A stretch of 64,000 nt of DNA, taken from contig NZ_CP134050.1 in NCBI RefSeq assembly GCF_031583145.1, positions 3,485,501 to 3,549,500 of the forward strand, written 5' to 3'. The stretch's first letter is position 1; every line of letters begins with the position of its first letter. Below are positions 44,114-53,570 of the stretch, one piece after another. The translations under genes and the position numbers were made by a program. The notes below the pieces were generated by a model. That model had not been told where the DNA came from, made no database searches, and saw only the letters and a program-made list of their open reading frames with translations. This stretch comes from Brevibacillus brevis (GTDB lineage: Bacteria; Bacillota; Bacilli; Brevibacillales; Brevibacillaceae).

Positions 44114-45259
44114 TCAGTGCACGAGCTTGCACAACAGCTCTGGAATTTTATCAACAGGGGCAACGTTGTCTGCAAGGCCCGCCAGAACGGCAGAACGTGG
44201 CATCCCGTAAACGACACAAGTCGACTCGTCCTCGACAATGCTCGTAACAACACCCTGGTCTTTCATCAATTTTAGACCTTTTGTCCCATCATTTCCCATG
44301 CCTGTCATGATAATTGCCCACTTGTCTACATTTGTCAAATGGCTTGCGGACTCGAACAAAATGTCGACAGAAGGGCGATGGCCACCTCTCGGCTCCGCCT
44401 GATGCAGATGAGCCTGAAGTCGCCCGTTTATGTATTGAACTTCAAAATGGAATCCTCCCGGAGCGATATAGGCCGTACCTGGCTCCAGCACTTCTCCGTC
44501 TTCCACCTCCGTCACCCGTATATGGGACAGCGTGTTCAGTCGTTGCGCCAACGATTTTGTAAAACCGGCAGGCATGTGCTGCACGATAGCGATCGGTGCG
44601 GGAAAATCTGCAGGTATTGCAGTTAGGACGGTTTGCAGTGCTTTTGGTCCTCCCGTCGATGTACCCAAGACGACCAGCCTTTGTCTTGCGCTTCCAAACA
44701 CTCGCGGCGGAGCGGCATGGGCTGGAGCGGGAGCGGTCGCTTTTGCCGTTTTCTGAATCCGAATTGGAGCCGCAAGCTTGCCAGGCGAGCCCAGTTCGTT
44801 GGCCGGTGGCTTGCTATCCCTTTCGTTTGCCGGTGATTTGCGAATGCGGCCCTTGGTTGTGTACGCTGCTTTTACGCGTTCTACCAGCCGGTCGCCTACC
44901 TTGTGAATATCAAGCGAAATCGGTCCGGAGGGCTTTGTCACGAAGTCAAACGCGCCCAGCTCCAAGGCCAGAATCGTCGCTTCCGCACCTTCCCTCGTCA
45001 AGCTGCTCAGCATCACCGTCGGCACCGGATGATCGTTCATCAGAATCTTCAGTGCGTCCAGGCCGTTCATGACGGGCATCTCAATATCCAACGTGACGAC
45101 ATCCGGATCAAGTTGTTTGCACTTTTCCACACACTCGAGTCCATTTCTCGCTCGATCGATGACTTCGATATCGGGATCCGCGGATAAAATATCAGAAATA
45201 ACTTTACGCATGAATGCAGAATCGTCTGTTACCAAGACACGAATCTTACGCAAGTTCAA
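44114..45259 (-). CDS. cheB: Protein-glutamate methylesterase CheB
   Basis: 381 residues. Receiver domain with acidic pair DD (12-13) and phosphorylation site Asp58 (VTLDIEMP); a Pro/Ala/Lys-rich linker (~140-190); methylesterase domain with catalytic Ser201 (GTSTGGP), His228 (VQHMP) and Asp in MTGMGNDG. Start is TTG with AGGAG five bases upstream; a second TTG two codons on has better spacing. Slightly long linker compared with B. subtilis. Confidence 0.95.
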   Translation of the reverse strand: MNLRKIRVLVTDDSAFMRKVISDILSADPDIEVIDRARNGLECVEKCKQLDPDVVTLDIEMPVMNGLDALKILMNDHPVPTVMLSSLTREGAEATILALELGAFDFVTKPSGPISLDIHKVGDRLVERVKAAYTTKGRIRKSPANERDSKPPANELGSPGKLAAPIRIQKTAKATAPAPAHAAPPRVFGSARQRLVVLGTSTGGPKALQTVLTAIPADFPAPIAIVQHMPAGFTKSLAQRLNTLSHIRVTEVEDGEVLEPGTAYIAPGGFHFEVQYINGRLQAHLHQAEPRGGHRPSVDILFESASHLTNVDKWAIIMTGMGNDGTKGLKLMKDQGVVTSIVEDESTCVVYGMPRSAVLAGLADNVAPVDKIPELLCKLVH

Positions 45260-45286
45260 TCTCGCTCCTTTCCTTCGCCTGCTGCC

Positions 45287-46150
45287 TTATCGAATGAAGT
45301 GTTTCAACCTCGCCAAAAATCCTTTGAGACCATTCGCCGGGATCTCTGCTTTTGAAGAAATCTCCAAGTACTGCCCGACCAAACTCCGAATGCTCCTGGA
45401 GGATTGCGCTTGTGGATAGGCCAGTAGAAAAGGACGTTGCTGCTTCACTGCCTTGGACACGTGGGAATCATCCGCGACGTATCCTAATGAATGGATCTCC
45501 ATCTCTAGAAAGCGTTTGGCAACCATCGCCAGCTTGTCCGCTGTCATCTTGCCTTCGCGATCTGAGGTTACTCGGTTGATCACCAGCCGGATCTTGACCG
45601 CGGGGTTGCGGGAGTGCAGCATTTTGATGACCGCGTAAGCATCTGTGATCGCTGGCGGCTCCGGCGTCGTCACGAGAATCACCTCGTCCGAGGAAAGCAT
45701 GAAGTGTATGGATTCCTTTGACAAGCCAGCCCCCGTATCGAATATGATCGTATCGGCATAGCCTTGGAGCGGGTTCAGCCGAGCAAACAACAAGTCCAGT
45801 TTTTCGTCGTCCAGCTGCATGATCTGAGTGAACCCGGACCCGCCCGCGATAAATTCCAGTCGGCCTGGTCCTTGTTCCATGATGTCCCATACGGTCACAT
45901 CGGGCTCAAGCAGATGAAAAAGATGCTTTTTCGGAGTAATCCCCATCAGCACATCCAGATTGGCAAGGCCCAAATCTACATCGAATAGAACAGCCTTGTG
46001 TCCCCTCTCGATCAATCCGAGTCCAAAGTTGAGACTGAAATTCGACTTCCCCACCCCGCCCTTTCCGCTGGTGACCGTTACGAGCTTTGTCGGACGTGCC
46101 TGATTGTTCGCTTTGATACGTTGGCGGAGTTGTTCTGCTTGGTCTCGCAT
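45287..46150 (-). CDS. flhG: Flagellar number regulator FlhG (MinD-like ATPase)
   Basis: 287 residues. Deviant Walker A SGKGGVGKS (28-36) preceded by an N-terminal activator helix (DQAEQLRQRIK) that stimulates FlhF GTPase in homologues. DVDLGLANLDVLMG and the C-terminal membrane-targeting amphipathic helix (FLARLKHFIR) are present. Five bases after flhF. Controls flagellar spacing with FlhF and delivers FliY/FliM to assembling C-rings in Bacilli. Confidence 0.95.
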   Translation of the reverse strand: MRDQAEQLRQRIKANNQARPTKLVTVTSGKGGVGKSNFSLNFGLGLIERGHKAVLFDVDLGLANLDVLMGITPKKHLFHLLEPDVTVWDIMEQGPGRLEFIAGGSGFTQIMQLDDEKLDLLFARLNPLQGYADTIIFDTGAGLSKESIHFMLSSDEVILVTTPEPPAITDAYAVIKMLHSRNPAVKIRLVINRVTSDREGKMTADKLAMVAKRFLEMEIHSLGYVADDSHVSKAVKQQRPFLLAYPQAQSSRSIRSLVGQYLEISSKAEIPANGLKGFLARLKHFIR

Positions 46151-46155
46151 GGCCT

Positions 46156-47499
46156 TTAGTCTCCCATTACCATGGATGATACAAGTGCGGGTGTCGCAAC
46201 CACGATGTCATCCGGAACATTTTGACCCGTCGTGACGTAGGATGGGACAAGTTTCATTTCCTCTGAGACGTTTACCATCGTCCCATAGCTCTGAGTCTCG
46301 TCCGCTTTTGTAAAAATCACCTGCTTAACCGGTATATCCGAGAAGTTTTGAATAATCGCCTTCATGTCCGCATACTTGGAAGTCAGGCTGAGCACCAGGT
46401 AGTTAACGCTGTTCTGTCCGTGCTCCACGAGCTCCCGAATCCCTTGCACGTACTCATCTTTTCGGAAATTGCGGCCTGCGGTATCCACGAAGATCAAATC
46501 GCAATCACTGAGCTTTTCCATCGCCGACAGCATCTCTTTCGGTTGAAACACGACCTCCAGCGGCACGTTGAGTATGTTTGCGTACGTCTTCAATTGCTCA
46601 ACTGCAGCCATCCGGTACGTATCCGCTGTAATGAATCCGATTTTCCGTTTTTCCTGCAGCATGCAGTTGGCAGCCAGCTTGGCAATAGTCGTCGTTTTCC
46701 CCACGCCGGTAGGTCCGAAGAAAAACGCATACTGAACGGAGCGATCGAGCCGCATTGGCGTCTTTGTACGGCCAGAAAGCATTTCGGAGAGGATGCTCCT
46801 GCTCTCAGCGCGGGCATCATCCAGTTGCCAGACATGTCCCGCGTTCGCTTTCTCCATCAATTTTTGCAGGATCTGGGCCGTGACTTCCTCCGTCACCCCT
46901 TGCTCTAGAAGGTGCGCCCGGATCGCTTTTACGGGTTCCGGTAGCTGCTGGCTCAAATCGTGAACAAGCAGTTTTTGAAACATCTGCCGCATGTCTCGCA
47001 TCTCGTTGGCCAACGCATCCGTGCCGGCCAAAGGATGGCTCGGGATCGGATTCGAATCCGGTTTTGCCGATTGAACGGCGGCCGGATTTGGCTGGACCGC
47101 CGGTTGCTCCAGCTCTTTTTCAGCCACTGGCTCCTGCGTTCTCTGGGATATTTCCGGAGGAGCCGAGACACGTTCTTTTACAGCCACGCCTCCTTCATTC
47201 GCACGAGACTGTGCCGCGCCAGCTTTTCGGTACACTTGTCCCATTGAATAGGCTCCTGTTTGCGTGCGAGTGATAGCGTCTGTTTGTCGATCTGCTGCCG
47301 GTGCCTGAACCTTCTCATTCTCGGCGGCCTTATCGTCTACTGCAGCAATGACTTCAATCCGCATCTTGCCAAACATCCCGAACAATCCGCCTATTTTTAC
47401 TGGCTTGGAGTTTAAAATGACGGCATCTTTGCCTAAATCCGCCCTGATTTTGTCCAGGGCTTCCGGCATGGAATCGACTATGTAACGTTTCACTCTCAC
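46156..47499 (-). CDS. flhF: Flagellar SRP-like GTPase FlhF
   Basis: 447 residues. Basic N-terminal B domain (MRVKRYIVDS..., ~1-55), a variable Gln/Pro/Ala-rich segment (~60-160), the N domain, then the G domain with GPTGVGKTT (262-270), the SRP-type DTAGR and TKAD. Marks the site of flagellar assembly. GTG start overlapping the flhA stop by four bases (GTGA). Confidence 0.96.
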   Translation of the reverse strand: MRVKRYIVDSMPEALDKIRADLGKDAVILNSKPVKIGGLFGMFGKMRIEVIAAVDDKAAENEKVQAPAADRQTDAITRTQTGAYSMGQVYRKAGAAQSRANEGGVAVKERVSAPPEISQRTQEPVAEKELEQPAVQPNPAAVQSAKPDSNPIPSHPLAGTDALANEMRDMRQMFQKLLVHDLSQQLPEPVKAIRAHLLEQGVTEEVTAQILQKLMEKANAGHVWQLDDARAESRSILSEMLSGRTKTPMRLDRSVQYAFFFGPTGVGKTTTIAKLAANCMLQEKRKIGFITADTYRMAAVEQLKTYANILNVPLEVVFQPKEMLSAMEKLSDCDLIFVDTAGRNFRKDEYVQGIRELVEHGQNSVNYLVLSLTSKYADMKAIIQNFSDIPVKQVIFTKADETQSYGTMVNVSEEMKLVPSYVTTGQNVPDDIVVATPALVSSMVMGD

Positions 47500-49538
47500 G
47501 TGATGTTCACCATCCCTACGCTTTGCACTTCAACATGTGGCTCCAGCTCGCTGTATGACAAAACGGGAACATCCGGCATCATTCGGTCAAGCAGCTGGCG
47601 CAAATACATACGCACGGCAGGTGAAGAAAGAATGATCGGCTGTTGTCCCGAATTGATCATCTTTCCGACCTCCACCGACATCGACTGGTAGATCCGCTGG
47701 GACGTCTCCGGATCCATCGCCAGATAGCTGCCTTGCTCGGATTGCTCGACCCGTTCGGAGATCGCCTTTTCCAGCCCTGCCCCTGCTGTGAGCACCCGGA
47801 GAGGTTGGCCCGGTTCGGTATACTGCAGAGTGATCTGTCTGGCCATCGCCTGCCGCACGTACTCGGTCAGCACTTCCGGATCCTTGGTGAACAGGGCGTG
47901 ATCGGCCAACGCTTCGAGGATGACATTCAAATTGCGCACCGAAACTTTCTCTCTCAGCAGCTTTTGCAGCACTTTCTGCACATCGCCGATGGAGAGCAGC
48001 CCCGGGATCAGCTCGTCTACCAAAACCGGAGCAGTCTCCCTCACATTGTCGATCAGGGCGCGGGTCTCTTGGCGGCCCAAAAGCTCGTGCGCATGGCGCT
48101 TGATGATCTCCGTCAAATGGGTGGCCACTACGGATGGCGGATCCACGACCGTATACCCTGACAGCTCGGCAATCTCCTTATTCTCTTCTGTTACCCATAA
48201 TGCGGGCAATCCAAACGCGGGTTCCACCGTTTCAATCCCTACCACGCTGTCATCCTCGATCCCCGGACTCATGGCGAGATAGTGATCCAGCATAATTTCC
48301 CCTTTTGCTACTTGGTTGCCCTTGATTTTGATCATGTACTCATTGGGGCGCAATTGGATGTTATCCCGAATGCGAATGACAGGAACGACGATTCCCATTT
48401 CCAGCGCAATCTGTCGGCGTATCATGATGACGCGGTCGAGCAGGTCCCCACCCTGTTTCACATCAGCCAGTGGAATCAGTCCGTAGCCAAACTCGAACTC
48501 AATCGGATCGACCTGCAGCAGACCGACGACACTCTCGGGACTGCGCACTTCTTCGATTTGCTGTTCTTCTACTTTGTCTGCGGATTCAAGCATCTCGATC
48601 CGCTGTTTCTTGCTCAGCTTCCACCCGGCAAAGGCCATAATTCCCGCCACCGGGAAAACCGGCAAAAGACCGATCGGGGTAAAGAGTCCCAGGAGCAGCA
48701 TACATCCGGAAACGATGTACAACAGCCGCGGAAAACTGAACATTTGCCGGGTGATGTCATCACCGAGCCCTTCCCCGGAAGTCGAGCGCGTCACGATAAT
48801 ACCAGCCGCTGTGGAAATCAGCAGGGCGGGAATTTGGCTGACGAGCGCATCCCCGACAGACATTGTGGTAAAGCGGGAAGCAGACTCCGCGAAGCCAAGA
48901 CCGTGGACGAGCATCCCGATTATGAAGCCTCCGATGATGTTGACAATAAAAATAATGATTCCGGCAATGGCATCCCCTTTTACGAATTTGCTGGCACCGT
49001 CCATCGCTCCGTAAAAGTCGGCTTCACTCTCGATCTTTTTCCTTCGCGCTCTCGCTTCTGCTTCGGTGATCATTCCGGCATTCAGGTCGGCGTCGATACT
49101 CATCTGTTTCCCCGGCATCGCGTCGAGCGTAAACCGTGCCGCTACTTCCGCCACACGCTCAGACCCTTTGGTGATGACGATAAACTGGATGATGATCAAA
49201 ATGAGGAAGACGACAAATCCGACGACCTGGTTTCCACCAACGACAAAATCCCCGAAGGTTTCGATTACTTTTCCGCCTTCCCCATGAGACAAAATGTTTC
49301 TCGTGGTGGATACATTCAAAGCCAGACGAAAAAGCGTAGTGATGAGCAGAACCGTGGGGAATATGGAAAACTCCAACGTTTCCTTTGTGTACATGGACAC
49401 AAGCAAAATCGTCAACGCAAGGGAGATGTTGAGGATCAGAAGCAGATCGAGCAATCCGGAAGGGAGTGGGATCACCATCATGACCACAATGCTTATGACG
49501 AATAGGATCGTGCCTAGCTCCTTGAATTTGAATCCCAC
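47496..49538 (-). CDS. flhA: Flagellar export apparatus protein FlhA
   Basis: 680 residues. N-terminal eight-helix membrane domain with the FHIPEP-type block (VSMYTKETLEFSIFPTVLL, ~47-65) and the proton-path region FVKGDAIAGIIIF; a linker and cytoplasmic four-subdomain chaperone/substrate dock from ~350 on. Main energy-coupling gate of flagellar type III export. GTG start after AAGGAGG. Confidence 0.97.
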   Translation of the reverse strand: MGFKFKELGTILFVISIVVMMVIPLPSGLLDLLLILNISLALTILLVSMYTKETLEFSIFPTVLLITTLFRLALNVSTTRNILSHGEGGKVIETFGDFVVGGNQVVGFVVFLILIIIQFIVITKGSERVAEVAARFTLDAMPGKQMSIDADLNAGMITEAEARARRKKIESEADFYGAMDGASKFVKGDAIAGIIIFIVNIIGGFIIGMLVHGLGFAESASRFTTMSVGDALVSQIPALLISTAAGIIVTRSTSGEGLGDDITRQMFSFPRLLYIVSGCMLLLGLFTPIGLLPVFPVAGIMAFAGWKLSKKQRIEMLESADKVEEQQIEEVRSPESVVGLLQVDPIEFEFGYGLIPLADVKQGGDLLDRVIMIRRQIALEMGIVVPVIRIRDNIQLRPNEYMIKIKGNQVAKGEIMLDHYLAMSPGIEDDSVVGIETVEPAFGLPALWVTEENKEIAELSGYTVVDPPSVVATHLTEIIKRHAHELLGRQETRALIDNVRETAPVLVDELIPGLLSIGDVQKVLQKLLREKVSVRNLNVILEALADHALFTKDPEVLTEYVRQAMARQITLQYTEPGQPLRVLTAGAGLEKAISERVEQSEQGSYLAMDPETSQRIYQSMSVEVGKMINSGQQPIILSSPAVRMYLRQLLDRMMPDVPVLSYSELEPHVEVQSVGMVNIT

Positions 49539-49556
49539 TGTTTATCCTCCTTTCTC

Positions 49557-50654
49557 TTATTTCACTTTCCCCTGCAGCTTGTATACGTACGCGAGAACTT
49601 CCGCTACGGCTTTAAACAACTCTTCGGGAATTTGCTGTCCGATTTCTACTTGACTATAAAGAGCCCTGGCCAAGGGCTTGTTTTCCATCGTTACGATACG
49701 GTGCTTTTTGGCCACCTCTCTGATTTTCAGAGCGAGGTAATCTTGCCCTTTGGCCACCACCGTCGGGGCACTCATCGCGTTGGCGTCATAGCGTATGGCA
49801 ACAGCAAAGTGAGTCGGGTTGGTGATGATCACATCTGCTTTTGGCAGCTCCTGCATCATTCGCCGGATCGCCATACTGCGTTGACGCTCGCGAATCTTTC
49901 CTTTAATCAGCGGATCCCCTTCCGCCAGTTTGTGTTCATCTTTCAAGTCCTGCTTGGACATCCGCAAATTCTTCTCGTGTTCATAACGCTGGTAGGCGTA
50001 ATCCAAAACCGCGAGAACAAACAGCAGTAAGCCCAGGTACAGCCCCAGCTTGGAGACTTCCCCCGCCGTAAATGACAGGACCGTTCCCAAAGATTTGAGG
50101 GACAGCTGTACCACCTGTTCTTTCGTGTTCCACAAAATCGTATAGGCGACAAAAATACCGGCACTGATTTTCAACAGCGACTTCAGCAGTTCCACTAGGG
50201 AACGCATGGAAAATATTCGTTTTGCCCCTTGAATCGGGTTTAATTTTTCTAGCTTGAAATGCAGCGTCTCGGTGGATACGACCCACCCGACCTGCATGAT
50301 GTTGACGGCAAAGGCTACGAGCATGGAAAGACCGAGTACCGGCCCCACGATTTTGAATGCTTCAAAGGCCAACTGCTTAATCATGACGGCAAGGTTTTCC
50401 TCATTGACTTGCCATCCCGTATACGTGATCAGCGACTCTCTCATGATGTTTTGAAATGTAGCGAGCATATTCGAGCCGAGCATGGTCAGCAAAAAAAAGA
50501 ACGAAGTGAGGGCAATCGCCGGGGACAAATCCTGGCTCTTGGCCACCTGCCCCTTCTTGCGAGCGTCATCCCTTTTCTTGGGCGTCGCTTTTTCGGTCTT
50601 CTCTCCGTTAAAATACTGGAGGTCTATCGGAAAATGAAATCTGATTCTCTTCAT
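49557..50654 (-). CDS. flhB: Flagellar export switch protein FlhB
   Basis: 365 residues. Four membrane helices, then cytoplasmic domain with autocleavage motif NPTH (279-282), which switches export from hook to filament substrates. N-terminal DLQYFNGEKTEKATPKKR is typical. ATG overlaps the fliR stop by four bases. Confidence 0.97.
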   Translation of the reverse strand: MKRIRFHFPIDLQYFNGEKTEKATPKKRDDARKKGQVAKSQDLSPAIALTSFFFLLTMLGSNMLATFQNIMRESLITYTGWQVNEENLAVMIKQLAFEAFKIVGPVLGLSMLVAFAVNIMQVGWVVSTETLHFKLEKLNPIQGAKRIFSMRSLVELLKSLLKISAGIFVAYTILWNTKEQVVQLSLKSLGTVLSFTAGEVSKLGLYLGLLLFVLAVLDYAYQRYEHEKNLRMSKQDLKDEHKLAEGDPLIKGKIRERQRSMAIRRMMQELPKADVIITNPTHFAVAIRYDANAMSAPTVVAKGQDYLALKIREVAKKHRIVTMENKPLARALYSQVEIGQQIPEELFKAVAEVLAYVYKLQGKVK

Positions 50655-51433
50655 GGTGATCCTCCGAGCGATTTCATCATTTCTGCGAGTGCCCGGAACA
50701 TGTTTTCGAACAACCCGCTCAACGTCAGCAGGAAAGCAGGCATCACCACTATCAAAAGCAGAAAACTCGCAAGCAATTTGATCGGCAGCCCAACGACGAA
50801 AATATTGAACTGCGGGACTGACTTGGCGATAATGCCGAGAGAGAGGTCCACCAGGAACAGAGACACCACGATAGGTGCAGCCATCATAAACGCGCTGAGG
50901 AACATGTTTTGAAAGACTTTGACGGCGGTCATCATCACCTGCTCGCTACCGAAGGCCGCCCAAACCGCATCGACCGGAATGGCCTGGTAGCTCTTGAGGA
51001 TCCCCCGGATCAGCATGTGATGCCCGTTGATGCTGAAAAAGTAAAGAGTAGCCAGGATGTTCTTGAAGTTACCGGTAACCGGGATGTATGCGCCCGTCTT
51101 CGGATCGATGACGTTGGCCATCGCCAGCCCCATCTGCATGTCCATGAGTCCGCCAGCCACCTGAACAGCAACAAACATCAATTCGCAAATGTATCCGAGA
51201 ATGACTCCTACCAATGCTTCTTTGCAAACGTGAAGGATAAAGGTCAAATCCATGGCAATCTGCATGTTCACAGGAACGTACTGAAAGCTGATCAGCGCCA
51301 TGATGAAAGCCAGCGTGATCTTGAACCGGTTCGGAACCCCCTTGATCGAGAAAAACGGGGCGGCTACAAAAAAAGCGCTCATTCGGACAAAGACAAGCAA
51401 AAAGATGGGCAGATACGCGAAAAAGAGATTCAT
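50651..51433 (-). CDS. fliR: Flagellar export gate protein FliR
   Basis: 260 residues, six or more hydrophobic helices: begins MNLFFAYLPIFLLVFVRMSAFF, with GVILGYICELMFVAVQVAGGLMD in the middle. Part of the FliPQR export gate. Between fliQ (3-base gap) and flhB (overlap). Confidence 0.96.
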   Translation of the reverse strand: MNLFFAYLPIFLLVFVRMSAFFVAAPFFSIKGVPNRFKITLAFIMALISFQYVPVNMQIAMDLTFILHVCKEALVGVILGYICELMFVAVQVAGGLMDMQMGLAMANVIDPKTGAYIPVTGNFKNILATLYFFSINGHHMLIRGILKSYQAIPVDAVWAAFGSEQVMMTAVKVFQNMFLSAFMMAAPIVVSLFLVDLSLGIIAKSVPQFNIFVVGLPIKLLASFLLLIVVMPAFLLTLSGLFENMFRALAEMMKSLGGSP

Positions 51434-51436
51434 AGG

Positions 51437-51706
51437 CTATCCTACAAAACGATGGAGGTTTCCGAAGATTCCCATCGTGAAATCGAGCATCACACGTAGC
51501 ATCCACGGCCCGACGGCCAGCAGGGTGATGAATACGGCCAATATTTTCGGGATGAATGCAAGAGTCTGCTCCTGAATTTGTGTGGTAGCCTGAAAGACGC
51601 TGACGATCAATCCGACCAGCAAGGCAATCCCCAAGGCGGGTGCCACAAGCAGCAGGATGGTGTAGACAGAGCTTTGCGCGATCTGCATCAATAATTCTTG
51701 TGTCAT
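51437..51706 (-). CDS. fliQ: Flagellar export gate protein FliQ
   Basis: 89 residues, two transmembrane helices with the family sequence LVAPALGIALLVGLIVSVFQATTQIQEQTL. Wraps FliP/FliR in the export gate. ATG start with GAGGTAG upstream. Confidence 0.97.
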   Translation of the reverse strand: MTQELLMQIAQSSVYTILLLVAPALGIALLVGLIVSVFQATTQIQEQTLAFIPKILAVFITLLAVGPWMLRVMLDFTMGIFGNLHRFVG

Positions 51707-51737
51707 GCTCTACCTCCTCGGACCCTTCGGAATTTCC

Positions 51738-52499
51738 TCAAAAGCTGGCCAGCAGCGATTTCACGACCAAGTACCAGCCGTCCACCATGATGAACAGCAA
51801 AATTTTAAACGGCAAGGAGATCATGACCGGCGGAAGCATCATCATCCCCATCCCCATTAAAATACTGGAGATGACCATATCGATCACGAGAAACGGGATA
51901 AAAATCATAAAGCCGATTTGAAATGCCGTTTTCAATTCGCTGATGGCGTATGCGGGAACCAGCGCACTGAGCGGAATGTCCTGAATGGTCTTGGGCCGCT
52001 TCTCTTTGGTGTACTCCAAAAACAGCGCCAAATCTTTTTCCCGGGTCTGCTTCGCCATGAATTCCTTGAACGGAATGACAGCCGCGTCAAACGCCTGCTG
52101 CTGGGTCAATTTCCCTTGCATGAACGGCTGCACTGCCGTTTCGTTTACCTTCCCGAGTGTCGGTGCCATGATGAAGAGCGTCATGAACAGAGCGAGCGAC
52201 ACCAGAACTTGGTTGGGCGGCATCTGCTGCGTCGCAAGCGCATTGCGCACGAAAGAGAGTACGATGACAATCCGGGTGAAGCTCGTCATGAGCAGCAAGA
52301 TCGCCGGAGCCACGGATAATACCGTCAGGATCAGCAAGATCTGGATCGCCGAGGATGTTTCCTGAGGCGTTCCAGTACCACCGCCAATTTTCAAATCTAT
52401 GCTCGGAACAAGCGGTGTTCCCGCCGGTGCTGCCCATACGACATTCGGCAAGGCCAGCAGCACTGCGGCAATCACGAGCACCTGCAAAAAACGTTTCAT
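51738..52499 (-). CDS. fliP: Flagellar export gate protein FliP
   Basis: 253 residues from the ATG at 52499; the longer frame belongs to fliO. Cleavable signal peptide (~1-24, ending VVWAAPAG), then membrane helices with SFTRIVIVLSFVRNALATQQMPPNQVL and the C-terminal DMVISSILMGMGMMMLPPVMISLPFK (cited in parts). Five copies form the core of the gate. Start overlaps fliO stop (ATGA). Confidence 0.96.
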   Translation of the reverse strand: MKRFLQVLVIAAVLLALPNVVWAAPAGTPLVPSIDLKIGGGTGTPQETSSAIQILLILTVLSVAPAILLLMTSFTRIVIVLSFVRNALATQQMPPNQVLVSLALFMTLFIMAPTLGKVNETAVQPFMQGKLTQQQAFDAAVIPFKEFMAKQTREKDLALFLEYTKEKRPKTIQDIPLSALVPAYAISELKTAFQIGFMIFIPFLVIDMVISSILMGMGMMMLPPVMISLPFKILLFIMVDGWYLVVKSLLASF

Positions 52500-53173
52500 T
52501 TTAGGTCCCCTCTGTCCTGGGCTTCCTCTTTGGTCCATACGTCCGTTTGAATCGGCCGTTTTTTCACATCATTCCATTGCCCCCTCAAGAGCTCTTGAAA
52601 CGACTGCCCTTCCGCATCGGAAGAATACAGGATTTCTTCTTCCATCTGTTTCTTTCTACCGAAAGGCAGCCAGCTCAAGGAAAACTGCGGGGACAGCGGC
52701 TTGATCTCGGCATCAGCCAAGATGAGGTCCACTTCTTCGCCCGGCTCGATCATGCGGAGCAATTGTACATTTTCGCCAACTCCTACGATGTACAAGGTCT
52801 CCCCGATCATGACCACCTGCATCGTCTTTCCGTTCCCGAGCGCTGCGGCGGAGATGATTTTGATCGGGCCTCGGCTTTGACCGATTTGCCTCTTCCCCAG
52901 AAAGCGAAGGAGCAGGTAGATGAGCACAGCGATAAACCCTAGCGAGAAGACAACTTGAATCAAGTAGCCCCACATGCTGTCAGAACCGCTGCCCGGAATG
53001 GCCGCCGGCTGTTCGCCGCCGGCGGGCGCATTGCTCGTGGGTGTATTCCCCTGTTTGTAGGCATCCGCCACTGTTCCTTCGGCTGCCGCCAAACCGGGAA
53101 GGGAAGCGAGAAGCAGCATGATGAGACATCCAACCCAGATGAATCGCATCCCTGCTTTCCGGATCTTCATCAT
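52496..53173 (-). CDS. fliO: Flagellar protein FliO/FliZ
   Basis: 225 residues. Signal peptide (~8-31), periplasm-side linker, one membrane helix (~70-90, VVFSLGFIAVLIYLLLRFL), and a small cytoplasmic beta domain (GPIKIISAAALGNGKTMQVV). Helps assemble FliP. In B. subtilis the gene is called fliZ and also follows cheY. ATG shares a base with the cheY stop (TAATG). Confidence 0.93.
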   Translation of the reverse strand: MMKIRKAGMRFIWVGCLIMLLLASLPGLAAAEGTVADAYKQGNTPTSNAPAGGEQPAAIPGSGSDSMWGYLIQVVFSLGFIAVLIYLLLRFLGKRQIGQSRGPIKIISAAALGNGKTMQVVMIGETLYIVGVGENVQLLRMIEPGEEVDLILADAEIKPLSPQFSLSWLPFGRKKQMEEEILYSSDAEGQSFQELLRGQWNDVKKRPIQTDVWTKEEAQDRGDLK

Positions 53174-53535
53174 TAGCTCAAAGTCTTCTTGATCGCTTCC
53201 AAGACGCGATCAGCCTGGAACGGCTTCACGATGAAGTCTTTTGCGCCCGCCTGAATCGCGTCGATAACCATTGCTTGCTGTCCCATTGCGGAGCACATGA
53301 TGACGCGTGCGTTCGGATCCAGCTTTTTGATTTCTTTCAAAGCAGCGATCCCGTCCATCTCCGGCATGGTGATGTCCATCGTCACGAGATCAGGACCGAG
53401 CTCTTTGTATTTCTCGATGGCCTGTGCCCCATCGCTCGCTTCTCCTACGACGGTGTACCCGTTTTTGGACAAGATTTCCTTGATCATCATCCTCATGAAC
53501 GCTGCGTCATCCACGATTAATACTTTGTTTGACAT
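53173..53535 (-). CDS. cheY: Chemotaxis response regulator CheY
   Basis: 120 residues from the ATG at 53535 (GGGAGGAG upstream). Single receiver domain: acidic pair DD (9-10), phosphorylation site Asp54 (VTMDITMPEMDG), conserved Ser in MCSAMG and Lys in VKPF. Phospho-CheY binds FliM/FliY to alter rotation. Placed inside the C-ring genes as in B. subtilis. Confidence 0.97.
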   Translation of the reverse strand: MSNKVLIVDDAAFMRMMIKEILSKNGYTVVGEASDGAQAIEKYKELGPDLVTMDITMPEMDGIAALKEIKKLDPNARVIMCSAMGQQAMVIDAIQAGAKDFIVKPFQADRVLEAIKKTLS

Positions 53536-53570
53536 GATTAGCTCCTCCCAATGCTTCACTGTTGATTTGG